Shown piece after piece: positions 36,911 to 45,539 of a stretch of DNA of 64,000 bases. Made by a program: the position numbers and the translations under genes. Each line of letters opens with the position of its first letter. Position 1 is the first letter of the stretch. The DNA comes from Shinella lacus. GTDB lineage: Bacteria; Pseudomonadota; Alphaproteobacteria; Rhizobiales; Rhizobiaceae. Below the pieces are notes generated by a model. It was not told where the DNA came from. It saw only the letters and a list, made by a program, of their open reading frames with translations, and made no database searches. Location: the NCBI RefSeq assembly GCF_010994755.1, contig NZ_WHSB02000016.1:62001-126000 (forward strand). The letters are read 5' to 3'.

Positions 36911-37831
36911 TTACCCCTTTGCGGCCACGGCATGCACGCGGCCCTTTTCCTGATTTCCGAAATAGACGCCGAAATTGCCGAGCATGCTTTCAGCGCCGTA
37001 GCGCTTGACGATATCGCGCACCGCGCTGTCGGCGATCTCGTCCACCGGCGGAGACTGGACGGGAAAGAACCGGCCGCTCTGCGGCGTGCCCGCCGCCAGT
37101 TCGCCGCGATAGACGACATGCTGCCCGCCTGCCTTGGTGTCTTCATAGACGGAGTAGAGAAGCCCCGTCGTGAGCGTCAGCCCCACCGTCTGCGCGATAT
37201 GGCCTTCCAGGATTTCCAATCCGTCGCCCTCGGCCTTGTCGACGAAGGGCAGCGTCCAGCCACCCTTGCCGTCTTCGACCAGGAGGATTTCACCATCCCT
37301 AACGGCGACCGCGCCGAGACGCAGGCTTTCAGCCGAGGCAAGCAGGCTCTTTTCGGCCAGTGCCGGTGTGAAATAGCCGCCGCGGGCATAGCCGAGCCCG
37401 GTCTTTCCGCTGTTGTCGAACCCTTCGACCCGCCCGATCAGGATCACATGGTCACCCGCATCGACGACGTCGTGGGTGGCGCAGTCGAACCAGGCGGCAA
37501 CATCGGCGAAGACGGGCGAACCATGCGGTCCAGGCTGCCAGTCGACGGCGGCAAAGCGGTCCTCGACCGGCCGGGCAAACGTGTTGGAAACGTCCTTCTG
37601 GTCTTCCGCCAGGATGTTGACGCCAAAACCCTTGGCAGTGGTGAGCGTCGCATAGTTGCGCGAGGTCTTGGCCAGGCAGACGAGGAGCAGCGGCGGATCG
37701 AGCGAAACGCTCGTGAAACTGTTGGCGGTGAAGCCGATCGGCGCGCCCGCATCGTCAACCGTCGTGACGACGGTGACACCCGTCAGGAATGCGCCGAAGG
37801 CATCGCGCAGGGCTCTGGCATCTGGCATCAT
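36911..37831 (-). CDS. flavin reductase with C-terminal Nudix-like domain
   Basis: 306 residues. Residues 1-165 are an HpaC-type flavin reductase (FGAFLTGVTVVTT, GFTANSFTSVSLDPPLLLVCL, NILAEDQKDVSNTFA). The remainder has the start of a Nudix fold (LGAVAVRDGEILLVEDGKGGWTLP) with a degenerate helix region lacking the REx2EE catalytic box, so it is probably non-hydrolytic. It supplies FMNH2 to the monooxygenase. The reductase-Nudix fusion is uncommon; the tail might sense a nucleotide or flavin. Confidence 0.88.
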   Translation of the reverse strand: MMPDARALRDAFGAFLTGVTVVTTVDDAGAPIGFTANSFTSVSLDPPLLLVCLAKTSRNYATLTTAKGFGVNILAEDQKDVSNTFARPVEDRFAAVDWQPGPHGSPVFADVAAWFDCATHDVVDAGDHVILIGRVEGFDNSGKTGLGYARGGYFTPALAEKSLLASAESLRLGAVAVRDGEILLVEDGKGGWTLPFVDKAEGDGLEILEGHIAQTVGLTLTTGLLYSVYEDTKAGGQHVVYRGELAAGTPQSGRFFPVQSPPVDEIADSAVRDIVKRYGAESMLGNFGVYFGNQEKGRVHAVAAKG

Positions 37832-37864
37832 AATCTCCTCCCATGGTCCCGAGGACCGAATGTT

Positions 37865-38656
37865 TCAGCGCGTGGCCAACCACGCGGCGAGCGCTCGATT
37901 GACCTCTTCAGGCGCGGTCAGGTTCACCATGTGACGGTGCCCCTCGATCACCACGGCCCGTCCTCGGCGAGCGGCGGCGGCCATGTCCCGCGCCATGGCG
38001 GCGGTCGAATTCAGGTCGCCATCCCCCGTCAGGAACAGCGCCGGGCATTCAACCCGGGGCCAGCAATCCGCGTAGATCGCGTCACCACCGGCAAAGGCGG
38101 CGTAGGCCGCGGCATAACCAGCCGGATCGACCGCCTGCAGCAGATCCCGCACCAGCGCATAGGCTTCGGTTTGCGCTTCATCCTGCGAGAACCAGCGCGC
38201 AAGCGGCGCCACTCGGTCAAATGCACCCGAGCCGATTTCCTTCGCCCGCGCTTCCACGGCCCTGCGCGCGTCCGCGCCACGACGATGCACACCATTCAGC
38301 AGTGCTACGCGCCGCACTTTCTCAGGTGCCGTCGCAACGATGCCGCCGGCTATCAGCGCGCCCATCGAATGCCCTGCGACATTTACCGGCCCCGTCTCCG
38401 CTTCCTCCAGGAAACGCCGGAACCACTCAACGTAGCGCGACAGCTCAGGGGCGCCCGACAGCGCATCCGAAAAACCGTGGCCGGGAAGATCGACTGCGAC
38501 CACACGAAAATCATTCGCCAGCCGGTCGATCTGCGGCTGCCAGGCCTCGATGCGCATGCCGACGCCGTGGATGAGAACGAGGGTTTCGTCCCCCTCGCCC
38601 CGCTCGAGATAGGCAGCGCCCGAAGGCGTCTTAGACCGCGGCAGGGTTTTCGACAT
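37865..38656 (-). CDS. alpha/beta-fold hydrolase
   Basis: 263 residues with the full catalytic layout: oxyanion region LVLIHGVGMRIEAWQ, nucleophile Ser in NVAGHSMGALIAGG, Asp in LTGDGDLNSTA and His in EGHRHMVN. It could hydrolyse the amide or ester produced by ring opening. It starts inside the end of the DUF1185 gene (26-base overlap), showing tight coupling. Confidence 0.9.
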   Translation of the reverse strand: MSKTLPRSKTPSGAAYLERGEGDETLVLIHGVGMRIEAWQPQIDRLANDFRVVAVDLPGHGFSDALSGAPELSRYVEWFRRFLEEAETGPVNVAGHSMGALIAGGIVATAPEKVRRVALLNGVHRRGADARRAVEARAKEIGSGAFDRVAPLARWFSQDEAQTEAYALVRDLLQAVDPAGYAAAYAAFAGGDAIYADCWPRVECPALFLTGDGDLNSTAAMARDMAAAARRGRAVVIEGHRHMVNLTAPEEVNRALAAWLATR

Positions 38657-39230
38657 CGTGGCCCAGCTCCTTGAGGTCCTGGTACCGGTCGCCGATGCGA
38701 TGATGCGGGCGGCCGCCGATGGAAGCGCCAAGCGCGATGACGATCTCGTCTGCGGCAGGCGCATCCGGGATCGCGCACTGAATGGTAAGGTAATGCGAGC
38801 GGCGGCCTTCGTCATTCTTGTCCATCAGCGGGATCATGATCGGCGCATTTGCCGGACCGCGTGTATTGCAGAAGGCAAGATAGGACTTGGCACCGACAGC
38901 GCCGCGGTAGTGATTGCCGAAACGCAGCGTATGAATGAGCGCCGAAGCATGCTCCACCTCGCCATCGAGCCCAACCACGGCAGATTTTCCATAGGCCTCG
39001 ACAGCCTCACCCGAGCCGGCCTCATCAATGATCATCTTGGTGAGGAGTTCGCCGAGGATCGGTGCGACCGCATGAATTTCCGGCTTCAGGTCCTCGACGA
39101 AACCGCGACCCGCCCAGGGATTTTTCACGACAGCCATCGCGGCGATCAGCTTCAGCGGCTTGGCCGCTTCCTTGCCACCTTCCACGAAGGTCGTTTCCAC
39201 ATGCAGCAGCGTTTTCCGGACCAGCGTCAC
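38631..39230 (-). CDS. DUF1185 (amino acid synthesis family) protein
   Basis: 199 residues of DUF1185: VRKTLLHVETTFVEGGKEAAKPLKLIAAMAVVKNPWAGRGFVEDL is diagnostic, with RGPANAPIMIPLMDKND and DEIVIALGASIGGRPHHRIGDR. The activity is unproven despite the family name. It is the first gene of the operon, next to the GntR regulator and its palindrome. Confidence 0.88.
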   Translation of the reverse strand: MTLVRKTLLHVETTFVEGGKEAAKPLKLIAAMAVVKNPWAGRGFVEDLKPEIHAVAPILGELLTKMIIDEAGSGEAVEAYGKSAVVGLDGEVEHASALIHTLRFGNHYRGAVGAKSYLAFCNTRGPANAPIMIPLMDKNDEGRRSHYLTIQCAIPDAPAADEIVIALGASIGGRPHHRIGDRYQDLKELGHDVENPAAV

Positions 39231-39265
39231 CGAGATATCCTCCTGTCTTTCATCTGCTCATATCT

Positions 39266-39275
39266 TGGTATACCA
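39266..39275. promoter_or_regulatory. GntR/FCD operator palindrome
   Basis: TGGTATACCA is a perfect 10-bp palindrome in the 89-base spacer between the divergent DUF1185 and GntR starts. It fits the FadR/VanR-type consensus (T-G/N-GTATAC-C/N-A), so it is the likely site where the adjacent regulator controls both directions. Confidence 0.65.
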
Positions 39276-39319
39276 TCGGACAAAGTGTCAAGCCATTGTC
39301 TGAAAGTTTTTTTGGAGCT

Positions 39320-40012
39320 ATGACTGTGGTCATGAAAAAGAACGCCGAAAACCTTGCCGCCCTACGCATCGAAACCCCGCCAGCAACACTTCGGGAAATC
39401 GCGCTCGATCGCATGCGCCGCGCCATCATCGGCGGCCTGTTCGAGCCGGGGGAACGATTGGTGGAGCGAACGCTGTGCGAACAGCTCGGCGTCTCGCGAT
39501 CCGTCATCCGCGAGGTTATCCGCCATCTCGAGGCAGAAGGCCTCGTCGAGATGCTGGCCAAACAGGGACCGATCGTCGCGACCCTCAACTGGGACGACGC
39601 GCGCCAGATCTACGAGATTCGCGCCGCGCTGGAATCGACCGCCGTTGCCGATTGCGCGAAAGTCGCCGGGCCTGAGATCAAGACTGCGCTTCGCAAGGCG
39701 ATGGGCGAATTGGAACGCACATCGAAACAGAATTCCCCGGTCGGCGTACTCGACGCGACGACGGAATTCTACAAGATCGTCTTCGAAGCCGGCGGCAACA
39801 ATATCGCCTGGGAAATCGTCAGCCGTCTGAACAGCCGCATCTCACGCCTGCGTGTGATGACCCTCTCGACGTCGAACCGCATGACATCGGGACCATTGCA
39901 GATCAGGGAGATTTTCGCAGCGATCGACGGCAATGACGGGGAGGCAGCGGCCTCAGCTTGCCGCGCCCATGTCGGGGCGGCCGCGGCAATTGCGAAAATA
40001 ATCTTGAGCTAG
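39320..40012 (+). CDS. GntR-family regulator, FCD type
   Basis: 230 residues. The winged helix is LREIALDRMRRAIIGGLFEPGERLVERTLCEQLGVSRSVIREVIRHLEAEGLV; the C-terminal helical FCD ligand domain has DARQIYEIRAALES and the metal-binding region near CRAHVGAAA. It probably represses the divergent operon until its substrate or an intermediate binds. GGAG lies close to ATG 39320; ATG 39332 is an alternative. Confidence 0.92.
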   Translation: MTVVMKKNAENLAALRIETPPATLREIALDRMRRAIIGGLFEPGERLVERTLCEQLGVSRSVIREVIRHLEAEGLVEMLAKQGPIVATLNWDDARQIYEIRAALESTAVADCAKVAGPEIKTALRKAMGELERTSKQNSPVGVLDATTEFYKIVFEAGGNNIAWEIVSRLNSRISRLRVMTLSTSNRMTSGPLQIREIFAAIDGNDGEAAASACRAHVGAAAAIAKIILS

Positions 40013-40233
40013 CGCGCATCATGCTTTGCTCTTGAACGGAATCGAACCCTCGGTAAGGACATTCTAGGAGAGGTAAGCGACTGGCATTACAGTAATTTTT
40101 CTAACCCTCGTTTGTTCAAATACACCTCTCCATCCGGCCAAGCTTCCAGCAAATCACACTCGCACGCTCTTCAGACTTTACTTTTATAGGCATTTTGTAC
40201 ATTTTACTTTATCGATCAAGCGCACGGTGATTC

Positions 40234-40929
40234 ATGAGCCTAAGTGATGACGTGAAAAGTATCGTCTGCAGCGACTGTGATTCACCGTTCGTTGAAAGTG
40301 TCTCGAATTTCGCGGCTTGGGAATATCGCGTTCTCTTTGACCGTCTCTTGGAAGATCCAACATTCTCGCCAGAACAGCGACTTCAGGAGTTCTCTCGCGG
40401 TCGCGCGTTAGCGGTGTCGAAGGCTATGGTTCGTGCCGCTCAAAAACACGGCGTGCCTTACGACATTAAACGCTTGAAATGTAACGGCCAAAATAAAGTT
40501 TTGGTAAAGATAGGCCGCATCGTTATTCTGCAGGAACCAATGGCATTTCTCTTTGGCGACAGACCCAAAGCTGCAGCTTATAAAACAGAAATCAGTCGCT
40601 ATTCTGGTGTTGTAACGCAGCTTGAGCTTGACTTGGGCGACAGGCCTTCAAGCCTGCTTGACTGGTCAGATGGGATTCTCGCCGTACTGCTTCATGGTGC
40701 ATCCGGCGCTCGGTTCGGTGAGCGGGACTGTGAGTTAGGGGCATTAATGCTCGCCATTCCGGATGCCGCGTATGAAAACTGGATATTGCGCATTGACCTC
40801 CACGACATTGCGATGTTTGGAAACCAGCCGATCGACGATTCCAAGGCTTTCCGACAGGAGAATGTTCAAGAAGACCGCGTCGTCGTCAAAAGGAAGCTCA
40901 AGAAGCATAAAACGAGATCACATGGCTAA
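40234..40929 (+). CDS. unknown protein paired with an XRE-ImmA/IrrE protein
   Basis: 231 residues with no family I recognise. It has a Cys pair near the start (VCSDCDSPFVES), an acidic middle and a very basic end (VVVKRKLKKHKTRSHG). Its last 8 bases overlap the start of the XRE-ImmA/IrrE gene, so they are translationally coupled. That arrangement resembles a toxin-antitoxin or prophage-type regulatory pair. Lower GC than the left half of the window suggests acquisition. Confidence 0.7.
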   Translation: MSLSDDVKSIVCSDCDSPFVESVSNFAAWEYRVLFDRLLEDPTFSPEQRLQEFSRGRALAVSKAMVRAAQKHGVPYDIKRLKCNGQNKVLVKIGRIVILQEPMAFLFGDRPKAAAYKTEISRYSGVVTQLELDLGDRPSSLLDWSDGILAVLLHGASGARFGERDCELGALMLAIPDAAYENWILRIDLHDIAMFGNQPIDDSKAFRQENVQEDRVVVKRKLKKHKTRSHG

Positions 40930-42142
40930 GGGTGTTGCGACATTTTCCGGACAGAGGTTGACGGAAGCTAGGCTAGCGAAAGGTTTGTACAAAAATGCTC
41001 TCGCCGACCGGATTGGTGTCACCGCGATGCAAATCACGCGGTATGAAGCCAACCAGGATCGCCCGACGCCAGAGAAACTCGGCTCAATCGCAGAAGCGCT
41101 TGGGTTCCCGTATGAATTTTTTACTAGAAAGAGTTGGCCTGAGCCGTTGGGTCCAATTTTCTGGCGCAGTCAGGTTGCCGAGACAAAGACGGCCCGGGAC
41201 ATGACCGAGCAGCGAATGAGATGGCTGTGCGAATTGTTCTGGACACTGGAGGAGGAGCTGGATTTTCCCGGTACGGATATTCCTGAGCTCGATGTGCCAG
41301 ACGACTTCCGCCAGATTACACCGACTATGATCGAGGGATTTGCAGAACGCGTTCGGCGAGATTGGCGATTGAAAGATCTGCCGATCCGCGACGTTGTCTT
41401 GAGTGTGGAAAATGCCGGAATCCCCGTCGTGATGTTAGACATCCCGTCCGAGAAGCAGGATGGCTTCTTTTTCAGGTCCTCTCTTTTAAATCGGGCGTTC
41501 ATCGGCGTGAACGTCCATAGTGTAACCGCCGCACGGGCAAGGTTCGACGTGGCGCATGAACTGGGGCATCTAATTCTCCATAAGTACGTCACGTCGGAAC
41601 AGGAGCGCGACGCAGAACTCCATAAACTTCTGGAGCAACAAGCACACCGCTTTGCCGGGGCTTTTCTTTTCCCGAAAGACCGTTTTTTCGAAGAGGTCGC
41701 CGTTCCGACGTTGGATTATTTCCACGCGCTAAAAAAGCGGTGGGGCATGTCAATCGCTGCGATGATCTCGAGATCGTCTGACCTCGGCATGATCGACAAA
41801 GACGCAAAAAGTCAGCTTTTTATCTCGATGAGGCGTCGAAAATGGCGAGGGCCAAACCGAGAACCGTTCGACAGCACAATGGAGTTGGAGCGACCAAGAA
41901 TGTTGCTGCGAGGTGTGAACGCTCTTTTGGATTCTGGCGAATATTCTATCGATTTCCTTGAACATCTGCTGTCCCTGCCCACAAATGAGATCAACCAACT
42001 CGTAGGCATTTTCGGCGTTGGGGAGAAAATCGGACATCCGATAATGCCAGAGACTTTCCATAAGCCCGCGGTGCGCGCGATGGACCTCGAGACCGGAAAG
42101 CTCATTAGTTTTCCGACGCGAAATCGAGCCAAGATGCGTTGA
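40922..42142 (+). CDS. XRE regulator fused to ImmA/IrrE metallopeptidase
   Basis: 406 residues. Residues 8-62 form an XRE helix-turn-helix (LTEARLAKGLYKNALADRIGVTAMQITRYEANQ). Residues about 150-280 form the ImmA/IrrE zinc peptidase with HELGH at 212-216 and QAHRFAGAFLFP. Known relatives cleave repressors to derepress mobile elements or act as antitoxins that proteolyse partners. The coupled upstream protein (40234-40929) is the probable target. Confidence 0.88.
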   Translation: MAKGVATFSGQRLTEARLAKGLYKNALADRIGVTAMQITRYEANQDRPTPEKLGSIAEALGFPYEFFTRKSWPEPLGPIFWRSQVAETKTARDMTEQRMRWLCELFWTLEEELDFPGTDIPELDVPDDFRQITPTMIEGFAERVRRDWRLKDLPIRDVVLSVENAGIPVVMLDIPSEKQDGFFFRSSLLNRAFIGVNVHSVTAARARFDVAHELGHLILHKYVTSEQERDAELHKLLEQQAHRFAGAFLFPKDRFFEEVAVPTLDYFHALKKRWGMSIAAMISRSSDLGMIDKDAKSQLFISMRRRKWRGPNREPFDSTMELERPRMLLRGVNALLDSGEYSIDFLEHLLSLPTNEINQLVGIFGVGEKIGHPIMPETFHKPAVRAMDLETGKLISFPTRNRAKMR

Positions 42143-42316
42143 TCTCGTCGCAAGTTCTCCTGCAGACGACCTTTACCGTCCAAGCTCGTGTTTTCATGCT
42201 TTTTAAAGTCGCTCGAAAAGCTGGGAGAGCATATCTCGACCCCTAACGGAATCATCACATGCCCTCGCTCTTGGCAAAACCTATGATAGAAGGCCAGAAG
42301 GCTGGGGGACAAACGC

Positions 42317-43162
42317 ATGGAAGACGATGATGACAGGGTAACTCTGCCCACTGGATCGAAGCGCATCATGATTGGTGCGGCGGTATTCAGTCTGGTCTGG
42401 CTCATTGCAGCGAGCATCATTGCTTGGGCCTTCCATTGCGGAGTCCACGCCCCGCTTAAAATCAACGAATGGGGTGATTACGCGGCAGGAGCGTCGGCGC
42501 CCCTCGCGTTCCTCTGGCTTGTGGTTGCTGTGTTTCTACAGTCGAGAGAACTGCGGGAACAGCGACAAGAGCTGTCGTGGACGCGGAAAGAATTTAAAGA
42601 AAACCGGACAGTGATGAGGGAACAGGCGACCGAGGCTAAAAACCAGGCCAGTTTCATAAAAACGCAGACGGATATCCTAAAGAAATCGTCAGACAACGCA
42701 GACGCTGAGGATATCTTCGCTGCCAACGTTGACCTCATCGCTACTAGATTGCGCCAATACACGAACGCATGGAGCATGGTGCTGGAGGAAGGCCAAGGGC
42801 CTGATGGTATCGCACATGGCGTGGTTTTGGGCATCCGAACGAAATTTTATGGTGACGCCTCCGACAAGCGTGTCATCGCAAAGACGGTTCAACTACTTCG
42901 CACAAAAATTCGGGAGATGAAGACCGAGAATCCGAAAGCGAGGCTACATGCGCAATATCCATATGACTTCCAAAGGATCTACCGCGCCGTGATGGAAGCA
43001 ACTGGCAGCATCGCAGCACTTCCGGCCAGCTACCAGATCAAGGCAAGAACACTCGAGCTAGATGAGTTGAAAGAACAGCTCCATTTTCTAGGAGATCACG
43101 CAGGAGTAACACCGTTCGACCCCATAAGCAGGCCCGCCACTTTCCTACCGACTGGCCCTTAG
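42317..43162 (+). CDS. membrane protein resembling putative phage abortive-infection proteins
   Basis: 281 residues. Two N-terminal membrane helices (about 17-38 and 50-72) enclose a short periplasmic loop. NEWGDYAAGASAPLAFLWLV and LQSRELREQRQEL match the pattern of the putAbiC-type family (a W-G-D segment, a helix, then L-Q-x-E-L-x-x-x-x-x-E-L). A coiled coil spans about 75-125, and the rest is a soluble domain of unknown fold. The position in a cluster of defence genes supports an antiphage role. Confidence 0.65.
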   Translation: MEDDDDRVTLPTGSKRIMIGAAVFSLVWLIAASIIAWAFHCGVHAPLKINEWGDYAAGASAPLAFLWLVVAVFLQSRELREQRQELSWTRKEFKENRTVMREQATEAKNQASFIKTQTDILKKSSDNADAEDIFAANVDLIATRLRQYTNAWSMVLEEGQGPDGIAHGVVLGIRTKFYGDASDKRVIAKTVQLLRTKIREMKTENPKARLHAQYPYDFQRIYRAVMEATGSIAALPASYQIKARTLELDELKEQLHFLGDHAGVTPFDPISRPATFLPTGP

Positions 43163-43306
43163 CCAGTATTTCCCGCTTCCGCTCGTAGTGAGACCGGGCA
43201 CGCTGCGTTGCGGCACTTACGGCAGCCGATAACACGAGATTGAGCCGCTGCTAGTATTTGGCGCTCATAGACTTGGTGCGATATACGGATACGGAATGAT
43301 AGCCTC

Positions 43307-45481
43307 ATGAAAGACGCGGAACCGCACGTAAACTGGCCATCGATGATACGGTACGTCGTCGTCCTGGACGAAGACAGCCTCGAAGAGGCAAGCATATTCC
43401 AAGGAATTTCGCCTAGTATGCTCAATATGGAATGGGCCTTGCGGTCGATTTCCGAAATGCCGGCAGACATCTTTGATTTTGGCTTGCCTCTCGAGGCCAG
43501 AAAGGCAAGGCGGATCACAGGTAAGGGCTGGAGTTGGACACCCCTCACAATCAGCAACTTTCTACGGCTCCGCATCACCCATGACGATCCATACTGGGTT
43601 GTATATTCTGCGTCGGAGGCCATCTTCAGCGCACTTTCAGATTGGGAAGGTCGTCAGACACTACCCGTTCTTCATATCTCCGCCGATGACGCTGGCGGCC
43701 TCGCTCCAGATAGAGCGCGATGGACCCATGTGCGCGACCATATTCGGCGCGTTGCAGTGAAGCTCCATGAACGGACGCAAGGGTTCCCGATCGCCGAACT
43801 TCGGAAAACCTTGAAAGCATGGCGTAAGCCCACCGCTCCACGTTTGGATCTCGTTGCCAAACCTCACAACTGCACGATCGCCAACCTCGTCACGCTGCGC
43901 TCGCTCGGTTTCAGCTTCGCGGGCGAGGAACCGCTTATGTCGCCCCCCGGCGATGAGAGCCCGCACATCAATGCGATCGCGGAGTCTGCGAATGCTGTGA
44001 TTTCACAACAAGACAGCGTTGGGGTTTTTCCAGCCCTATTTTCCCATTTTCCAAAACCTGATCGGATCGTTATCGCTCCATCACTATACGCACACACACG
44101 CCAGCGCCTTAGGCCAAACACAGATGCGCCGGCAGGCCTTTTCGAAACTATACGGATCATACAGCAGCAGAAAGGCTACACGTTCTCTGGTCCTGGTGCC
44201 GCCATGTTGCGAACTATGTCCCCTGCTGGCCAGTACATCATGGGGTTGCGCGCTCAGGAATTGAACGTGCAAACCCTCGCAGTCACCCTACGCGCGGCGT
44301 CAACGCTGGCTGCCACATTGCGGCTTCCGAACGGGGTGAACCTTTCATCAGAACTGTCAGATTTCACAGGCCATGTGAGAGGCGGGCGAAGCACCGGTGG
44401 GAACGGCAAGGCCGAGCGTGTGTTTCGCAATGTTCAGAGATCCCTTCGGTCTTATACCCCTCCGGCGTTGCTGGATATTGTTGCCAGTAGCCAGACAGGG
44501 GTGAAGCTTATCGCCGACGCACCGCTTGAGTGGCTACCTGTGGGGGATCTGCCTCTGGCAATAGCTTTGGACGTCTCACGCATTCCAACGACGCCCGGCA
44601 ATCTGATGATGACTCAGCTCATGAGAAGCGAGACGCTTTATCTCAAGCCCAAGGCGTTCGGCGAAGTACTGGTGGTATCCTCCTTTTCCCCGAGTGACCC
44701 GATCCGCCACGACGTCCGAATAGCGATGGAGACCTTCACCAAGACTGCCAAGGAACATCTAAATTTCCGGCAGGTCATAGTGAGTTGCCGCGATCAGTTC
44801 GTCGAAGCCGTCAACAGCTTTCATGGCGCCATGATGATCTTCGACGGTCATGGGTCGCATGATCGCAACAGCGGCGCCGGCTTCCTGCACATCGGCGCGG
44901 AGAAGGTTGACGTCTGGGAACTGCGCGGGAGGCTGCGGCCTCCTCCCGTTGTTGTTCTCAGTGCATGCGATACTCACTCGCCGGATCGCACACACGCCAC
45001 CGCCGGCGCTGGGTTTCTGACTTGTGGCGCAACCTCCGTCGTCGCAACCCTTCTTCCGGTGCGCTCAAAGAATGCGGCCCTCTTTGCCGCTCGCCTTTCG
45101 ATGCGCGCCGCGTGGTATACGCATGCGGTTGTCCATGGCTCGAAGCGGCCCATACTCTGGAGTGAAGTTGTAGGTAGTATGCTTCGCCTCGACTTTCTTT
45201 CCGATTTGATCGGCCGATTGGAAAAAAAGAAAAAGCTCTCCCCACGGCCAGCAGCCGATCTGCGCACAGAAGTGAACATGTTCGTCCACACTCGAGACAC
45301 CGATTGGTGGGCGAATGCCAAGGCTAGGCTAATGGAGGTGACAGGGCTTGAAGCTGACGATATGGCGCGCTTGGTTTCGAAGACGATCGCCGAGGGCGAC
45401 AGCGTGCGGTACACACATCTAGGAAATCCAGATTTGCTTTGCATCACCGACAATGATGTGCTGAGCGCTGTCCACCCCTGA
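43307..45481 (+). CDS. CHAT-domain caspase-like protease
   Basis: 724 residues. The C-terminal CHAT domain has the catalytic His in IFDGHGSH (H515) and the catalytic Cys in VVVLSACDTH (C554), with AGAGFLTCGATSVVATLLPV after it. The first 440 residues have no recognised domain; APLEWLPVGDLPLAIALDVSRIPTTPGN may be the hinge. CHAT proteases act as executioners in several antiphage systems, usually with a sensor partner. No TPR repeats or partner protease substrate are obvious. It could act with the Abi-like membrane protein 144 bases upstream. Confidence 0.85.
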   Translation: MKDAEPHVNWPSMIRYVVVLDEDSLEEASIFQGISPSMLNMEWALRSISEMPADIFDFGLPLEARKARRITGKGWSWTPLTISNFLRLRITHDDPYWVVYSASEAIFSALSDWEGRQTLPVLHISADDAGGLAPDRARWTHVRDHIRRVAVKLHERTQGFPIAELRKTLKAWRKPTAPRLDLVAKPHNCTIANLVTLRSLGFSFAGEEPLMSPPGDESPHINAIAESANAVISQQDSVGVFPALFSHFPKPDRIVIAPSLYAHTRQRLRPNTDAPAGLFETIRIIQQQKGYTFSGPGAAMLRTMSPAGQYIMGLRAQELNVQTLAVTLRAASTLAATLRLPNGVNLSSELSDFTGHVRGGRSTGGNGKAERVFRNVQRSLRSYTPPALLDIVASSQTGVKLIADAPLEWLPVGDLPLAIALDVSRIPTTPGNLMMTQLMRSETLYLKPKAFGEVLVVSSFSPSDPIRHDVRIAMETFTKTAKEHLNFRQVIVSCRDQFVEAVNSFHGAMMIFDGHGSHDRNSGAGFLHIGAEKVDVWELRGRLRPPPVVVLSACDTHSPDRTHATAGAGFLTCGATSVVATLLPVRSKNAALFAARLSMRAAWYTHAVVHGSKRPILWSEVVGSMLRLDFLSDLIGRLEKKKKLSPRPAADLRTEVNMFVHTRDTDWWANAKARLMEVTGLEADDMARLVSKTIAEGDSVRYTHLGNPDLLCITDNDVLSAVHP

Positions 45482-45539
45482 ACCCCCTGTTCTTTACACT
45501 AGGATCAGCCGCGGGCCGGGCGTGTTGAAAATACCCAAG

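Noticed and set aside
35663-38674. A 1003-codon open frame on the plus strand
   Set aside because: It lies antisense to the aldehyde dehydrogenase, monooxygenase, flavin reductase and hydrolase genes, shows no domains and has the Arg/Ala/Gly-rich composition of a GC-rich shadow frame.
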